Below, piece after piece: positions 55,374 to 63,926 of a stretch of DNA of 64,000 nucleotides. The stretch's first letter is position 1; every line of letters begins with the position of its first letter. This DNA is from an uncultured Eubacteriales bacterium (GTDB lineage Bacteria; Bacillota; Clostridia; Oscillospirales; Oscillospiraceae): the NCBI GenBank assembly GCA_934572535.1, contig CAKTLJ010000011.1:4332-68331 (forward strand), given 5' to 3'. The notes under the pieces were generated by a model, which saw only the letters and a list, made by a program, of their open reading frames with translations, had not been told where the DNA came from and made no database searches. Made by a program: the position numbers and the translations under genes.

Positions 55374-55673
55374 CAGGTGGAGGAATGTCCCGGGAAAACC
55401 GCTTTGCGCCCGCTACAATGGGGAAAAGTCTGTTGTTTAATTGCACAAAGAATTAAACTATATTTTGTTTGGTTTTTCCTCCTTGGCACTATTCTTAAGA
55501 TTCTGATAGGTTTTCTGAAAGAACTTTGGACAGAACTTTCATTTACAAAAGTGCCCTGGAAATGATAGGATTGTGCTAAGACAATTTCATTGGTTAAAGG
55601 ACCATGGGATGAGTATAGAGGACGCCGGTGAAAGGGCGACACGCCCTGCGCTCCGGACCAAGGAGGAAGAACT
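55374..55673 (+). promoter_or_regulatory. AT-rich regulatory region upstream of nifJ
   Basis: No gene is seen in these 300 bases, which are far richer in A and T than the flanks. TTGT-N8-ACAA at 55433-55448 matches a Rex-type operator in about 11 of 14 defined positions, and a second TTGT-N6-ACAA lies near 55572. A direct repeat AGAACTTT occurs twice near 55519 and 55532. An AGGGCG/CGCCCT hairpin (about 55633-55647) precedes the AAGGAGG ribosome site. No promoter is clear enough to name. Confidence 0.45.
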
Positions 55674-58600
55674 ATGGCAAGAAAGCAAAAGACGATGGAC
55701 GGCAACACCGCGGCGGCCCATGTGGCCTACGCTTTTACGGAAGTTGCAGCGATCTACCCCATCACCCCCTCTTCCGTCATGGCGGAGCTGGCGGACAAGT
55801 GGTCTGCCGAGGGGCGTAAGAATATGTTTGGCCAGCCGGTCAAGGTCTCTGTCATGCAGTCCGAGGGCGGCGCGGCCGGTGCGGTCCACGGCTCCCTCAC
55901 CGCAGGTGCGCTGACCACCACCTTCACGGCATCCCAGGGACTGCTGCTGATGATCCCCAATATGTACAAGATCGCCGGCAGCCTCCTGCCCAGCGTGACC
56001 CACGTCTCAGCGCGTGCGCTGGCGACCCACGCGCTGTCGATCTTTGGCGATCACTCCGACGTCATGTCCTGCCGCTCCACCGGCTACGCCATGCTGTGCA
56101 GCGCCAACCCCCAGGAGGTCATGGACCTGGGCGCAGTGGCCCATCTGGCCACCATCAGCGGCCGCGTCCCCTTCCTGCACTTCTTCGACGGCTTCCGCAC
56201 CTCCCACGAGATCCGCAAGGTCGAGATGTGGGACTATGAGGACCTGAAGGAAATGGTGGACATGGACGCCCTGAACGCCTTCCGCGCCCGGGCGCTGAAC
56301 CCCGAGCACCCCGTCCTGCGCGGCTCCGCCCAGAACCCCGACATCTTCTTCCAGGTCAACGAGACCCGCAACCAGTTCTATGACGCCCTGCCCGCCGTGG
56401 TGGAGGAGTACATGGACAAGGTCAACCAGCGCCTGGGTACCAATTATCAGCTCTTCAACTACTACGGCGCGCCCGACGCCGAGACCGTCATGGTCGCCAT
56501 GGGCTCCGTCTGCGACGCGGCGGAGGAAGTGGTGGACTATATGAACGCCAAGGGCGAGAAGGTCGGCCTCATCAAGGTCCGCCTCTACCGCCCCTTCGTG
56601 ACCGACCGCTTTGTGGCCGCCATCCCTGCCACCGCGAAGAACATCGTGGTCATGGACCGCTGCAAGGAGCCCTCCGCCATTGGCGAGCCGCTCTACCAGG
56701 ATGTGGTCACCGCCCTGGCCTCCACCGACCGCGCCGGACTCCGGGTGGTGGGCGGCCGCTACGGCCTGGGCTCCAAGGACACCACCCCCGGCGGCCTCCT
56801 GTCCGCCTTCCGCAACGGCCAGAGTGAGGACCCCGTCCGCAGCTTCACCATCAACATCGTGGACGACGTGACCAACCGCTCCCTCCCCGTCCTGGAGGAG
56901 CCGGACGTGGCCGACGAAGGCACCATCGCCTGCAAGTTCTGGGGCCTGGGCGGCGACGGCACGGTGGGCGCGAACAAGAACTCCATCAAGATCATCGGCG
57001 ACAACACCGATATGAAGGTCCAGGCGTATTTCCAGTACGACTCCAAGAAGTCCGGCGGCGTCACCATCAGCCACCTGCGCTTCGGCAAGAACGAGATCAA
57101 GGCCTCCTACTACGTCACCAAGGCCGACTTCGTGGCCTGCCACCTGGCCTCCTACATCGAGAAGTTCGACATCGTGCAGGACATCAAGCCCGGCGGTACC
57201 TTCCTGCTGAACTGCTCCTGGGATCTGGCGGAGCTGGAGGAGCACCTCCCCGCCGCCGCCAAGCGCTACCTGGCCCAGAACAACATCCGCATGTACACCT
57301 GCGACGCCACCCACAAGGCCATCGAGCTGGGCATGGGCAACCGCTCCAACACCATCCTCCAGGCGGCCTTCTTCAAGCTCGCCAACGTCATCCCCGTCGA
57401 GGACGCCGTTCAGCACATGAAGGACGCCATCGTCAAGAGCTACGGCCACAAGGGCATGGACGTCATTATGATGAACTACAACGCCGTGGACGCCGGTGTG
57501 GAGAGCATCCGCGAGATCCCCATCCCCATGGGCTGGGCCGACGTTCCGGAGGACGCCGCTGCGGACGACCTGAAGATCGACCGGCCCGACGTGGCGCAGT
57601 ACGTCAAGGACGTCATGATCCCCGCCAACGCCATGCGGGGCGACGCGATCCCCGTTTCCAAGCTGATGCCCGGCGCGGACGGCACGCTGCCTCAGGGCAC
57701 CGCCGCCTATGAGAAGCGCGGCATCGCGGTCAGCGTCCCCACCTGGGATGAAAACGCCTGCATCCAGTGCAACCTCTGCGCCTATGTCTGCCCCCACGCC
57801 TGCATCCGCCCGGTGGTCATGGATGCCAACGAGGTGGTGGAGGCCCCCAGAGGGACCAAGATGCACGACATGCGCGGCAAGGGCTGCGAGATCTACGCCT
57901 ACGCCATGACCGTTTCCGTCCTGGACTGCACCGGCTGCGGCTCCTGCGCGGCGGTATGTCCCGCCTCGACCAAGGCCCTCACCATGAAGCCCCTGGACAC
58001 CCAGCTGGGCGAACAGAAGCTCTTCGACTACGCGATGGAGAAGGTCAGCCAGAAGCAGACCCCCTTCGCCAAGGAGACCGTGAAGGGCAGCCAGTTCGAG
58101 CAGCCCCTCTTCGAGTTCTCCGGCGCCTGCGCCGGCTGCGGCGAGACGCCTTACGTCAAGCTGGTGACCCAGCTCTTCGGCGACCGGATGTATATCGCCA
58201 ACGCCACCGGCTGCTCCTCCATCTGGGGCGGCAGCGCACCCTCCACCCCCTACACCGTCAACCGGGAAGGCCGGGGTCCCGCCTGGGAAAACTCCCTCTT
58301 TGAGGACGGCGCGGAGTTCGGCTACGGCATGAACCTGGCGGTCAACGCCCGGCAGGCCGCCGCGGCTGACCTGGCCCGCGAGATCGCCCAGGACGAGGCC
58401 ACCCCCGCTGCGGTCGCCCTCTCGGCCAAGAAGTGGCTCAACCACCGCAAGGAGACCGAAGGCTCCCGCACCACCGGCCAGGCCCTGGCCGAGGTGCTGG
58501 CCCAGGCCATCTCCTCCGGCGCGGCCAATGCCGAGCAGCTCAAGGAACTCTACAACATGCAGGACATGTTTGGCCGCAAGTCCGTCTGGTCCTTCGGCGG

Positions 58601-59234
58601 CGACGGCTGGGCCTACGACATCGGCTACGGCGGCGTGGATCACGTGCTGGCCTCCGGCGAGAACGTGAACATCCTGGTCCTGGACACCGAGGTCTATTCC
58701 AACACCGGCGGGCAGGCCTCCAAGGCCACCAACACCGGCGCCGTGGCCCAGTTCGCGGCAGCGGGCAAGTCCGTCCAGAAGAAGGACCTGGCAGCCATCG
58801 CCATGCAGTACGGCAATGTCTACGTGGCGCAGATCGCCATGGGCGCCGACTACAACCAGACCCTCCGCGCCCTCATCGAGGCCGAGTCCTATCCCGGCAC
58901 CTCCATCGTCATCGCCTATGCCCCTTGCATCAACCACGGCATCAAGATGGGCATGAAGAACACGATGCTGGAGATGAAGGTCGCCGTCCAGTCCGGCTAC
59001 TGGCACCTCTTCCGCTTCGACCCCCGCCGGGCCGAGAATGGCAAGAACCCCTTCCAGCTGGATTCTCCCGAGCCCATCATGGACTATCGTGAGTTCCTGG
59101 AGGGCGAGGTCCGCTACTCCTCCCTGCAACTGACCTTCCCCGAGCGGGCCAGAGAGCTCTTCGCCAAGTCCGAGCAGGAGGCCAAGGCCAAGTACCAGCG
59201 CCTGGTGGAGCTGAGCCGCAGCTGGAAGCATTAA
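55674..59234 (+). CDS. nifJ: Pyruvate:ferredoxin (flavodoxin) oxidoreductase
   Basis: A 1186-residue single-chain PFOR that turns pyruvate, CoA and oxidised ferredoxin into acetyl-CoA, CO2 and reduced ferredoxin. Domain I begins TMDGNTAAAHVAYAF with YPITPSS; the two 4Fe-4S ferredoxin clusters are CIQCNLCAYVCPHAC (near residue 700) and CTGCGSCAAVCPAS; the third cluster and thiamine site include CAGCGETPYVK, GDGWAYDIGYGG and EVYSNTGGQASKAT. Length is normal. AAGGAGGAAGAAC precedes the ATG. It links to acetate kinase, CoA-transferase and Etf as the centre of the fermentation. Confidence 0.98.
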   Translation: MARKQKTMDGNTAAAHVAYAFTEVAAIYPITPSSVMAELADKWSAEGRKNMFGQPVKVSVMQSEGGAAGAVHGSLTAGALTTTFTASQGLLLMIPNMYKIAGSLLPSVTHVSARALATHALSIFGDHSDVMSCRSTGYAMLCSANPQEVMDLGAVAHLATISGRVPFLHFFDGFRTSHEIRKVEMWDYEDLKEMVDMDALNAFRARALNPEHPVLRGSAQNPDIFFQVNETRNQFYDALPAVVEEYMDKVNQRLGTNYQLFNYYGAPDAETVMVAMGSVCDAAEEVVDYMNAKGEKVGLIKVRLYRPFVTDRFVAAIPATAKNIVVMDRCKEPSAIGEPLYQDVVTALASTDRAGLRVVGGRYGLGSKDTTPGGLLSAFRNGQSEDPVRSFTINIVDDVTNRSLPVLEEPDVADEGTIACKFWGLGGDGTVGANKNSIKIIGDNTDMKVQAYFQYDSKKSGGVTISHLRFGKNEIKASYYVTKADFVACHLASYIEKFDIVQDIKPGGTFLLNCSWDLAELEEHLPAAAKRYLAQNNIRMYTCDATHKAIELGMGNRSNTILQAAFFKLANVIPVEDAVQHMKDAIVKSYGHKGMDVIMMNYNAVDAGVESIREIPIPMGWADVPEDAAADDLKIDRPDVAQYVKDVMIPANAMRGDAIPVSKLMPGADGTLPQGTAAYEKRGIAVSVPTWDENACIQCNLCAYVCPHACIRPVVMDANEVVEAPRGTKMHDMRGKGCEIYAYAMTVSVLDCTGCGSCAAVCPASTKALTMKPLDTQLGEQKLFDYAMEKVSQKQTPFAKETVKGSQFEQPLFEFSGACAGCGETPYVKLVTQLFGDRMYIANATGCSSIWGGSAPSTPYTVNREGRGPAWENSLFEDGAEFGYGMNLAVNARQAAAADLAREIAQDEATPAAVALSAKKWLNHRKETEGSRTTGQALAEVLAQAISSGAANAEQLKELYNMQDMFGRKSVWSFGGDGWAYDIGYGGVDHVLASGENVNILVLDTEVYSNTGGQASKATNTGAVAQFAAAGKSVQKKDLAAIAMQYGNVYVAQIAMGADYNQTLRALIEAESYPGTSIVIAYAPCINHGIKMGMKNTMLEMKVAVQSGYWHLFRFDPRRAENGKNPFQLDSPEPIMDYREFLEGEVRYSSLQLTFPERARELFAKSEQEAKAKYQRLVELSRSWKH

Positions 59235-59276
59235 ATAAGAAACTTCTCACTCCTTCTATATCCATCCTTCGTAAGA

Positions 59277-59320
59277 GGAAAGACCGGCAGTGCCAGTATC
59301 GCGGCGCTGCCGGTCTTTCC
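59277..59320 (+). terminator. Terminator hairpin after nifJ
   Basis: A 14-bp perfect stem (59277-59290 with 59307-59320). The T tract lies inside the stem, so strength is uncertain. Confidence 0.65.
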
Positions 59321-59422
59321 CGTGAAAAAAGCAGGTGCGATGGGATGGTACCGGAGGATTTCGGGAAAGCTAGGGGGAAATACGGGCGGCCCACGCCGCC
59401 CCGAGAATTGAGGTGCTTGAGC

Positions 59423-60397
59423 ATGTGTACCGCAGCGGTGTACCAAACGAAGGACCATTATTTTGGCCGCAACCTGGACCTGGAGTATTCCTATCGGGAA
59501 AGCGTCACCATCACCCCGCGCAACTACCCCCTTTCCTTCCGCAAGCTTCCGGCGCAGAAGAAGCATTACGCCCTCATCGGCATGGCCTATGTGCTGGCGG
59601 GCTATCCCCTCTATTACGATGCCACCAACGAAGCGGGGCTGAGCATGGCGGGCCTGCATTTCCCCGGCAGCGCGGTCTATTCTCCCTGCCGGGCGGGCAG
59701 AGACAACGTGGCCAGCTTTGAGCTGATCCCCTGGCTGCTGGGCCAGTGCGCCACGGTGGAGCAGGCCCGGCAGCGCCTGGAGGGCGTCAACCTGACGGAC
59801 CTGGCCTTTCAGGCGGAGCTGCCCCCGACGCCCCTCCACTGGCTCCTGGCGGACCAGGAGCAGTCGGTCACCGTGGAGGCGGTCCGAACGGGCCTGAAGG
59901 TCTATCCCAACCCCGTGGGACTGCTGACCAACGAGCCGCCCTTTCCCTTCCAACTGGCCCACCTGAGCCACTATATGGGGCTGTCTGCCCGACCGGCGGA
60001 GAACCGCTTTGCCCCCGGGGTGGAGCTGATCCCCTACAGCCGGGGGATGGGAGCCATCGGCCTGCCGGGGGACCTCTCCTCTGCCTCCCGCTTTGTCAAG
60101 GCGGCCTTTGGCAAGCTCAACAGCGTGTCGGGCGCGTCGGAGGAGGAGAGCGTCAGCCAGTTCTTCCACATCCTTGGCTCCGTGGAGCAGCAGCGCGGCA
60201 CGGTGGACCTGGGGGAGGGGAAGCTGGTGACCACGGTCTACACCTCCTGCTGCAACATGGACCGGGGCATTTATTACTACACCACCTATGAGAACCGGCA
60301 GATCACGGCGGTGGAGCTGCACAAGGAGGACCTGGAGGGGATCGCGCTCATCTCCTACCCCCTCATCCGGGAGCAGCAGATGTTTCATCAGAACTGA
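59423..60397 (+). CDS. Choloylglycine hydrolase family protein (bile salt hydrolase-like)
   Basis: A 324-residue N-terminal nucleophile hydrolase. After Met removal the nucleophile is Cys2 (MCTAAVYQTKD); Arg16 and Asp19 (FGRNLDLEY), Asn in LLTNEPPF and Arg in SASRFVKAAF match active-site residues of Clostridium perfringens bile salt hydrolase, which the sequence resembles along its full length. Position 82 of that enzyme (Asn) is His79 here (GLHFPG). It probably deconjugates glyco- or tauro-bile acids, but another N-acyl amidase activity is possible. ATG 59423 follows GAGGTG and puts Cys second, which fixes the start. No signal peptide. Confidence 0.9.
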   Translation: MCTAAVYQTKDHYFGRNLDLEYSYRESVTITPRNYPLSFRKLPAQKKHYALIGMAYVLAGYPLYYDATNEAGLSMAGLHFPGSAVYSPCRAGRDNVASFELIPWLLGQCATVEQARQRLEGVNLTDLAFQAELPPTPLHWLLADQEQSVTVEAVRTGLKVYPNPVGLLTNEPPFPFQLAHLSHYMGLSARPAENRFAPGVELIPYSRGMGAIGLPGDLSSASRFVKAAFGKLNSVSGASEEESVSQFFHILGSVEQQRGTVDLGEGKLVTTVYTSCCNMDRGIYYYTTYENRQITAVELHKEDLEGIALISYPLIREQQMFHQN

Positions 60398-60530
60398 GAA
60401 CGGGATTTTCTGCCCCTGGTTTGCAGGTTGTCTTTCAAATAGGAGGCAGCCACCGAACTGTGGGAAACAGGGGAGGGGTCGATTGCACAAAAAAATCTTT
60501 GAAAAAAGAAGAAAAACTGCGTTTCAGCTA

Positions 60531-60558
60531 TCGCAATTTTCGAAAATTGTGGTATAAT
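60531..60558 (+). promoter_or_regulatory. purC promoter with an embedded palindrome
   Basis: TATAAT at 60553-60558 preceded by TGTGG; the -35 region (TCGCAA, 60531-60536) is weak. A perfect 16-base palindrome, CAATTTTCGAAAATTG, fills 60534-60549, between and over the two boxes. This is where a repressor would block polymerase. A TCTTGC/GCAAGA hairpin (60597-60611) lies in the leader. Confidence 0.65.
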
Positions 60559-60663
60559 GCCTCTGTTAGATGTGTTTTGCAGCTTCGCCCCAGGCGTCTT
60601 GCACCGCAAGATCCCTCTGGAGAAGAGTGTAGGAGATACAACACTTGAGAGGAGCAATGAAAT

Positions 60664-61353
60664 ATGAAGACTCTTTACGATGGTAAGACCAAGACCGTCA
60701 TGCTGGACGAAGAGACCAACGTGACCCACCTGTTCTTTAAGGACACCGCCACCGGCGAAAACGGCATGTTCGACCCCGGCTACAACACCGTCGGCGGCAG
60801 CGTGGAAGGCAAGGGCAACATCGGCCTGCGGGTGTCCAAGTACTTCTTCGAACTGTTGGAGGCCAACGGCATCCCCACCCACTACCTGGGCGCTGACCTG
60901 GACAAGAACCTGATGAAGGTCCGTACCCTGACCGTTCCCAAGCTGGAGTTCGTTCTGCGCTACTTCACCGCGGGCAGCATGTGCCGCCGCTTCGACCTGG
61001 AAGAGGGCATCGTCTTTGATCCTCCCTACACCGAAGTGACCCTGAAGAGCGACGAGCAGGGCGACCCCCTGATCTCCGAGAGACTGTGCCTCATGAAGGG
61101 GATGCTGGTGCCCGGCCAGTATGACGAGGCCCTGGACGTTCTGGTCCGCCTGGGCGAGGTCCTGAAGAAGGAGCTGGCCAAGATGGACCTGACCCTGATC
61201 GACTTCAAGATCGAGGTCGGCTACGACGAGACCGGCAAGATGTACGTGGCGGACGAGATCACCCCCGACATCTGGAGAGTCCGCGACACCAACGGCAACA
61301 TCCCCAACCAGATCGACTGCGCCAAGATCATCCTGGAGAAGATCGGCGGCTGA
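60664..61353 (+). CDS. purC: Phosphoribosylaminoimidazole-succinocarboxamide synthase PurC
   Basis: A 229-residue SAICAR synthetase joining aspartate to CAIR. MKTLYDGKTKTV at the N-terminus, FVLRYFTAGSMCRRF near residue 97 and LTLIDFKIEVGYDETG with ADEITPDIWRVRD match the family, though the sequence is more divergent than common short PurC forms. It is the purine step missing between purE and purH in the main operon. The gene has its own promoter, leader and terminator. GAGAGGAGC precedes the ATG. Confidence 0.93.
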   Translation: MKTLYDGKTKTVMLDEETNVTHLFFKDTATGENGMFDPGYNTVGGSVEGKGNIGLRVSKYFFELLEANGIPTHYLGADLDKNLMKVRTLTVPKLEFVLRYFTAGSMCRRFDLEEGIVFDPPYTEVTLKSDEQGDPLISERLCLMKGMLVPGQYDEALDVLVRLGEVLKKELAKMDLTLIDFKIEVGYDETGKMYVADEITPDIWRVRDTNGNIPNQIDCAKIILEKIGG

Positions 61354-61368
61354 GCCACAGCGTTTTCA

Positions 61369-61406
61369 CAGAACCCTTTGCCCGCGCGGCAAGGGGTTCT
61401 GTTTTT
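61369..61406 (+). terminator. Rho-independent terminator after purC
   Basis: A 14-bp stem (61369-61382 with 61388-61401, one G-U pair), five-base loop and TTTTT. Confidence 0.93.
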
Positions 61407-61467
61407 GCGCGCCTGCGAGGAGGAGGCCGAAGCGCGGCGAACGGCGCAAATTCCGTCTATCTGTCTA

Positions 61468-61496
61468 TTTACATTCGCGATTTACCTTGATAAAAT
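61468..61496 (+). promoter_or_regulatory. Promoter of the yerC-methyltransferase pair
   Basis: TTTACA (61468-61473), 17 bases, TAAAAT (61491-61496). Confidence 0.7.
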
Positions 61497-61531
61497 ATGA
61501 AAGTAATTGAAGCACGAAGGAGGAGCATTTC

Positions 61532-61849
61532 ATGAAGAAATCTCCAAAGGCGGATAACCACCTGCTGTACGAAAGCCTGCTCCAGCTCCAGAGCGTGGAG
61601 GAGTGCCGCCGGTTCCTACAGGATCTGTGCACCGTGAGCGAGCTAAAGGCCATGGAGCAGCGGATCGAAGTGGCCATGTACCTGCGGGACGGGATGATCT
61701 ACCAGGACATTCTCAAGCGGACCGGGGTCAGCAGCGCCACCATCAGCCGGGTCAACCGCTGTCTCCAGTATGGCGCGGAGGGCTATCAGACTGTTTTGCC
61801 CAGAATGGACGCATTCTGGGAGGAGGAGAAGAAAAAGAGCTGTGAATGA
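61532..61849 (+). CDS. YerC/YecD family TrpR-related DNA-binding protein
   Basis: A 105-residue all-helical protein of the TrpR-like YerC/YecD family. LCTVSELKAMEQRIEVAMYL and the helix-turn-helix MIYQDILKRTGVSSATISRV (residues 54-73) are the signatures. It probably binds DNA as a dimer; no ligand or target is known. GGAGGAGC precedes the ATG and the gene overlaps the next by eight bases. Confidence 0.92.
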   Translation: MKKSPKADNHLLYESLLQLQSVEECRRFLQDLCTVSELKAMEQRIEVAMYLRDGMIYQDILKRTGVSSATISRVNRCLQYGAEGYQTVLPRMDAFWEEEKKKSCE

Positions 61850-62603
61850 TTTCGACGCAACCTACAACGCTTTGGCCAATTGCTACGATGCCATGACGGA
61901 GGACGTGAACTACCCCGCCTGGGCGGATTTTTTGGAAAAGTGTTTCGCGCGGGAGAAGACCCCCGTTCACACGGTCCTGGACCTGGCCTGCGGCACGGGG
62001 ACCATGTCCTTTCTGCTGGCCCAGCGGGGCTACGAGATGATCGGCGTGGACTTCTCGCCCGAAATGCTGGCCATGGCGGCGGAGAAGACGCTGCCGGAGG
62101 GGGTGGAGCCCCCCATCTTCCTGTGCCAGCCCATGGAGAAGCTGGACCTGTACGGCACGGTGGACGCCTGCGTCTGCCTGCTGGACAGCGTGAACCACGT
62201 GACCAAACCGGCCAAGCTCCGAAAGGCCTTCCAGCGGGTGCGGCTGTTCCTGGAGCCTGGGGGCCTGTTTGTCTTCGACGTCCACACCCCCAGCCATCTG
62301 GAGAGCCTGGACGGCGGGATGTTCCTGGACGAGACCGAGGAGGCCTACTGCGTCTGGCGGACGGAATACGACCGCCGCCGCCGCATCTGCACCTACGCCA
62401 TGGACGTCTTCCAGCGGGAAGAGGAGGACGTCTGGGTGCGGGACGGCGAGATCCACGAGGAGTACGCCTACACCCCGGAGGAGCTGACGGCCTTCCTGGA
62501 GGAGGCGGGATTCGTGGAGATCCGCCAGTACGGAAATCTGAAATTCCGGAAGCCGAAGGCGGGGGAGGAGCGCGTCTTCTTCACCGCCCGCAAACCGAAG
62601 TGA
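61842..62603 (+). CDS. SAM-dependent methyltransferase
   Basis: A 253-residue class I methyltransferase. Motif I is VLDLACGTGTMSFLLAQRG (near residue 45), followed by GVDFSPEMLAMA (motif post-I) and the acidic CVCLLDSVNHV. The substrate is unknown; similar small-molecule methyltransferases are widespread in Firmicutes. The start is GTG 61842, overlapping the end of the yerC-like gene, whose AGGAGG-rich tail provides the ribosome site. Homologues begin near NDFDATYNALANCYD, which supports this start. Confidence 0.88.
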   Translation: MNDFDATYNALANCYDAMTEDVNYPAWADFLEKCFAREKTPVHTVLDLACGTGTMSFLLAQRGYEMIGVDFSPEMLAMAAEKTLPEGVEPPIFLCQPMEKLDLYGTVDACVCLLDSVNHVTKPAKLRKAFQRVRLFLEPGGLFVFDVHTPSHLESLDGGMFLDETEEAYCVWRTEYDRRRRICTYAMDVFQREEEDVWVRDGEIHEEYAYTPEELTAFLEEAGFVEIRQYGNLKFRKPKAGEERVFFTARKPK

Positions 62604-62633
62604 CACACATGATACGTTAGGAGAGCATCAACC

Positions 62634-63509
62634 ATGGACTATATCGTAAGAATGATCGCGAAGGACGCGCCGGTGAAAGCCATGGCCATCCAGGGCCATG
62701 ACCTGGTCCAGCGAGCCAGAGAGATCCACAATACCCTCCCCGTGGCCACGGCGGCCCTGGGCCGCACCCTCATGGCGACCTCCATGATGGGCCAGCAGCT
62801 CAAGGAGAAGGACGGCTCCGTCACGGTGCGCATCAGCGGCGGCGGCCCCCTGGGCAACCTCCTGGCGGTCTCCGACAGCGACGGCAACGTGCGCGGCTAC
62901 GTGCAGAACGGCCAGGTGGAGCTGCCCCTGAAGGGACCGGCCAAGCTGGACGTGGGCAGCGCAGTCGGCACGCAGGGGGCCATCACCGTCATCAAGGACC
63001 TTTGCCTGAAGGAGCCCTACGTGGGCACCATCCCGCTGGTCTCCGGCGAGATCGCGGAGGACATCACCGCCTACTTTGCCGAGAGCGAACAGATCCCCAC
63101 CGCCTGCGCCCTGGGCGTGCTGGTGGACCGGGACCTGTCCGTGGCGGCGGCCGGCGGCTACCTCATCCAGCTCCTGCCCGGCGCCAGCGAGGCGGACATT
63201 GACAAGCTCGAAGCGGGCATCCAGCGTGTGGGCCAGGTCACCAACCACCTGAGCAAGGGCGTCACGGCGGAAGACCTGCTCAAGGACGTGCTGTCTGACT
63301 TCGCGGTGGAGGTGCTGGAGACGGTCCCCGTGGAGTACCGCTGCTATTGCAGCCGGGAGCGGATGCGCGGCGCGCTCGTCAGCATGGGCAAGGCCGAGCT
63401 CAAGGCGCTCATCGACGAGGTGGGCCGGGCCGAGATGACCTGCCAGTTCTGCGACACGGTCCACGTCTTTGAAAAGGCGGAGCTGGAGGAGCTGCTGGCC
63501 TCCCTGTGA
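62634..63509 (+). CDS. hslO: Redox-regulated chaperone Hsp33
   Basis: A 291-residue Hsp33. VRISGGGPLGNLLAVSDSDG and GYVQNGQVELPLKG are in the N-terminal domain; the C-terminal zinc center has CYC near residue 240 and CQFC about 31 residues later, the four cysteines that form disulfides when oxidised and switch the chaperone on. Useful to an anaerobe meeting oxygen. TAGGAGAG precedes the ATG. Confidence 0.96.
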   Translation: MDYIVRMIAKDAPVKAMAIQGHDLVQRAREIHNTLPVATAALGRTLMATSMMGQQLKEKDGSVTVRISGGGPLGNLLAVSDSDGNVRGYVQNGQVELPLKGPAKLDVGSAVGTQGAITVIKDLCLKEPYVGTIPLVSGEIAEDITAYFAESEQIPTACALGVLVDRDLSVAAAGGYLIQLLPGASEADIDKLEAGIQRVGQVTNHLSKGVTAEDLLKDVLSDFAVEVLETVPVEYRCYCSRERMRGALVSMGKAELKALIDEVGRAEMTCQFCDTVHVFEKAELEELLASL

Positions 63510-63515
63510 GCTTCT

Positions 63516-63558
63516 GTCTGTCGGGCCCGCTTGGGGTGCGGACCCGACAGACTTCTCT
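63516..63558 (+). terminator. Terminator hairpin after hslO
   Basis: A 10-bp stem (63516-63525 with 63543-63552) plus CCGC/GCGG inside. The T run (TTCTCTCC) is weak. Confidence 0.7.
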
Positions 63559-63579
63559 CCAAAAAATTCAAAAAAACTA

Positions 63580-63608
63580 TTGACAAATGGACCCTTCCTG
63601 GGTATAAT
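63580..63608 (+). promoter_or_regulatory. Consensus promoter of the tRNA cluster
   Basis: TTGACA (63580-63585), exactly 17 bases, TATAAT (63603-63608): both boxes match the sigma-A consensus perfectly, as expected for a tRNA operon. Confidence 0.93.
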
Positions 63609-63648
63609 AAATTTCGTCGCTCAGGGTAATTTGCTTGAGGGACACGAC

Positions 63649-63724
63649 GGGAGCATAGCTCAGCTGGGAGAGCACATGCCTTACAAGCATGGGGTCACAG
63701 GTTCGAGCCCTGTTGTTCCCACCA
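63649..63724 (+). tRNA. tRNA-Val (anticodon TAC)
   Basis: A full cloverleaf with acceptor GGGAGCA/TGTTCCC (one G-T pair), anticodon stem CATGC/GCATG and loop CTTACAA giving anticodon TAC. CCA is encoded. First of four tRNAs behind one promoter. Confidence 0.97.
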
Positions 63725-63731
63725 TCAATAT

Positions 63732-63808
<77 letters not shown>

Positions 63809-63847
63809 TTTTATATCACAGTTTTGATTCCTTAGGAATCAAAATTT

Positions 63848-63923
<76 letters not shown>

Positions 63924-63926
63924 TAT

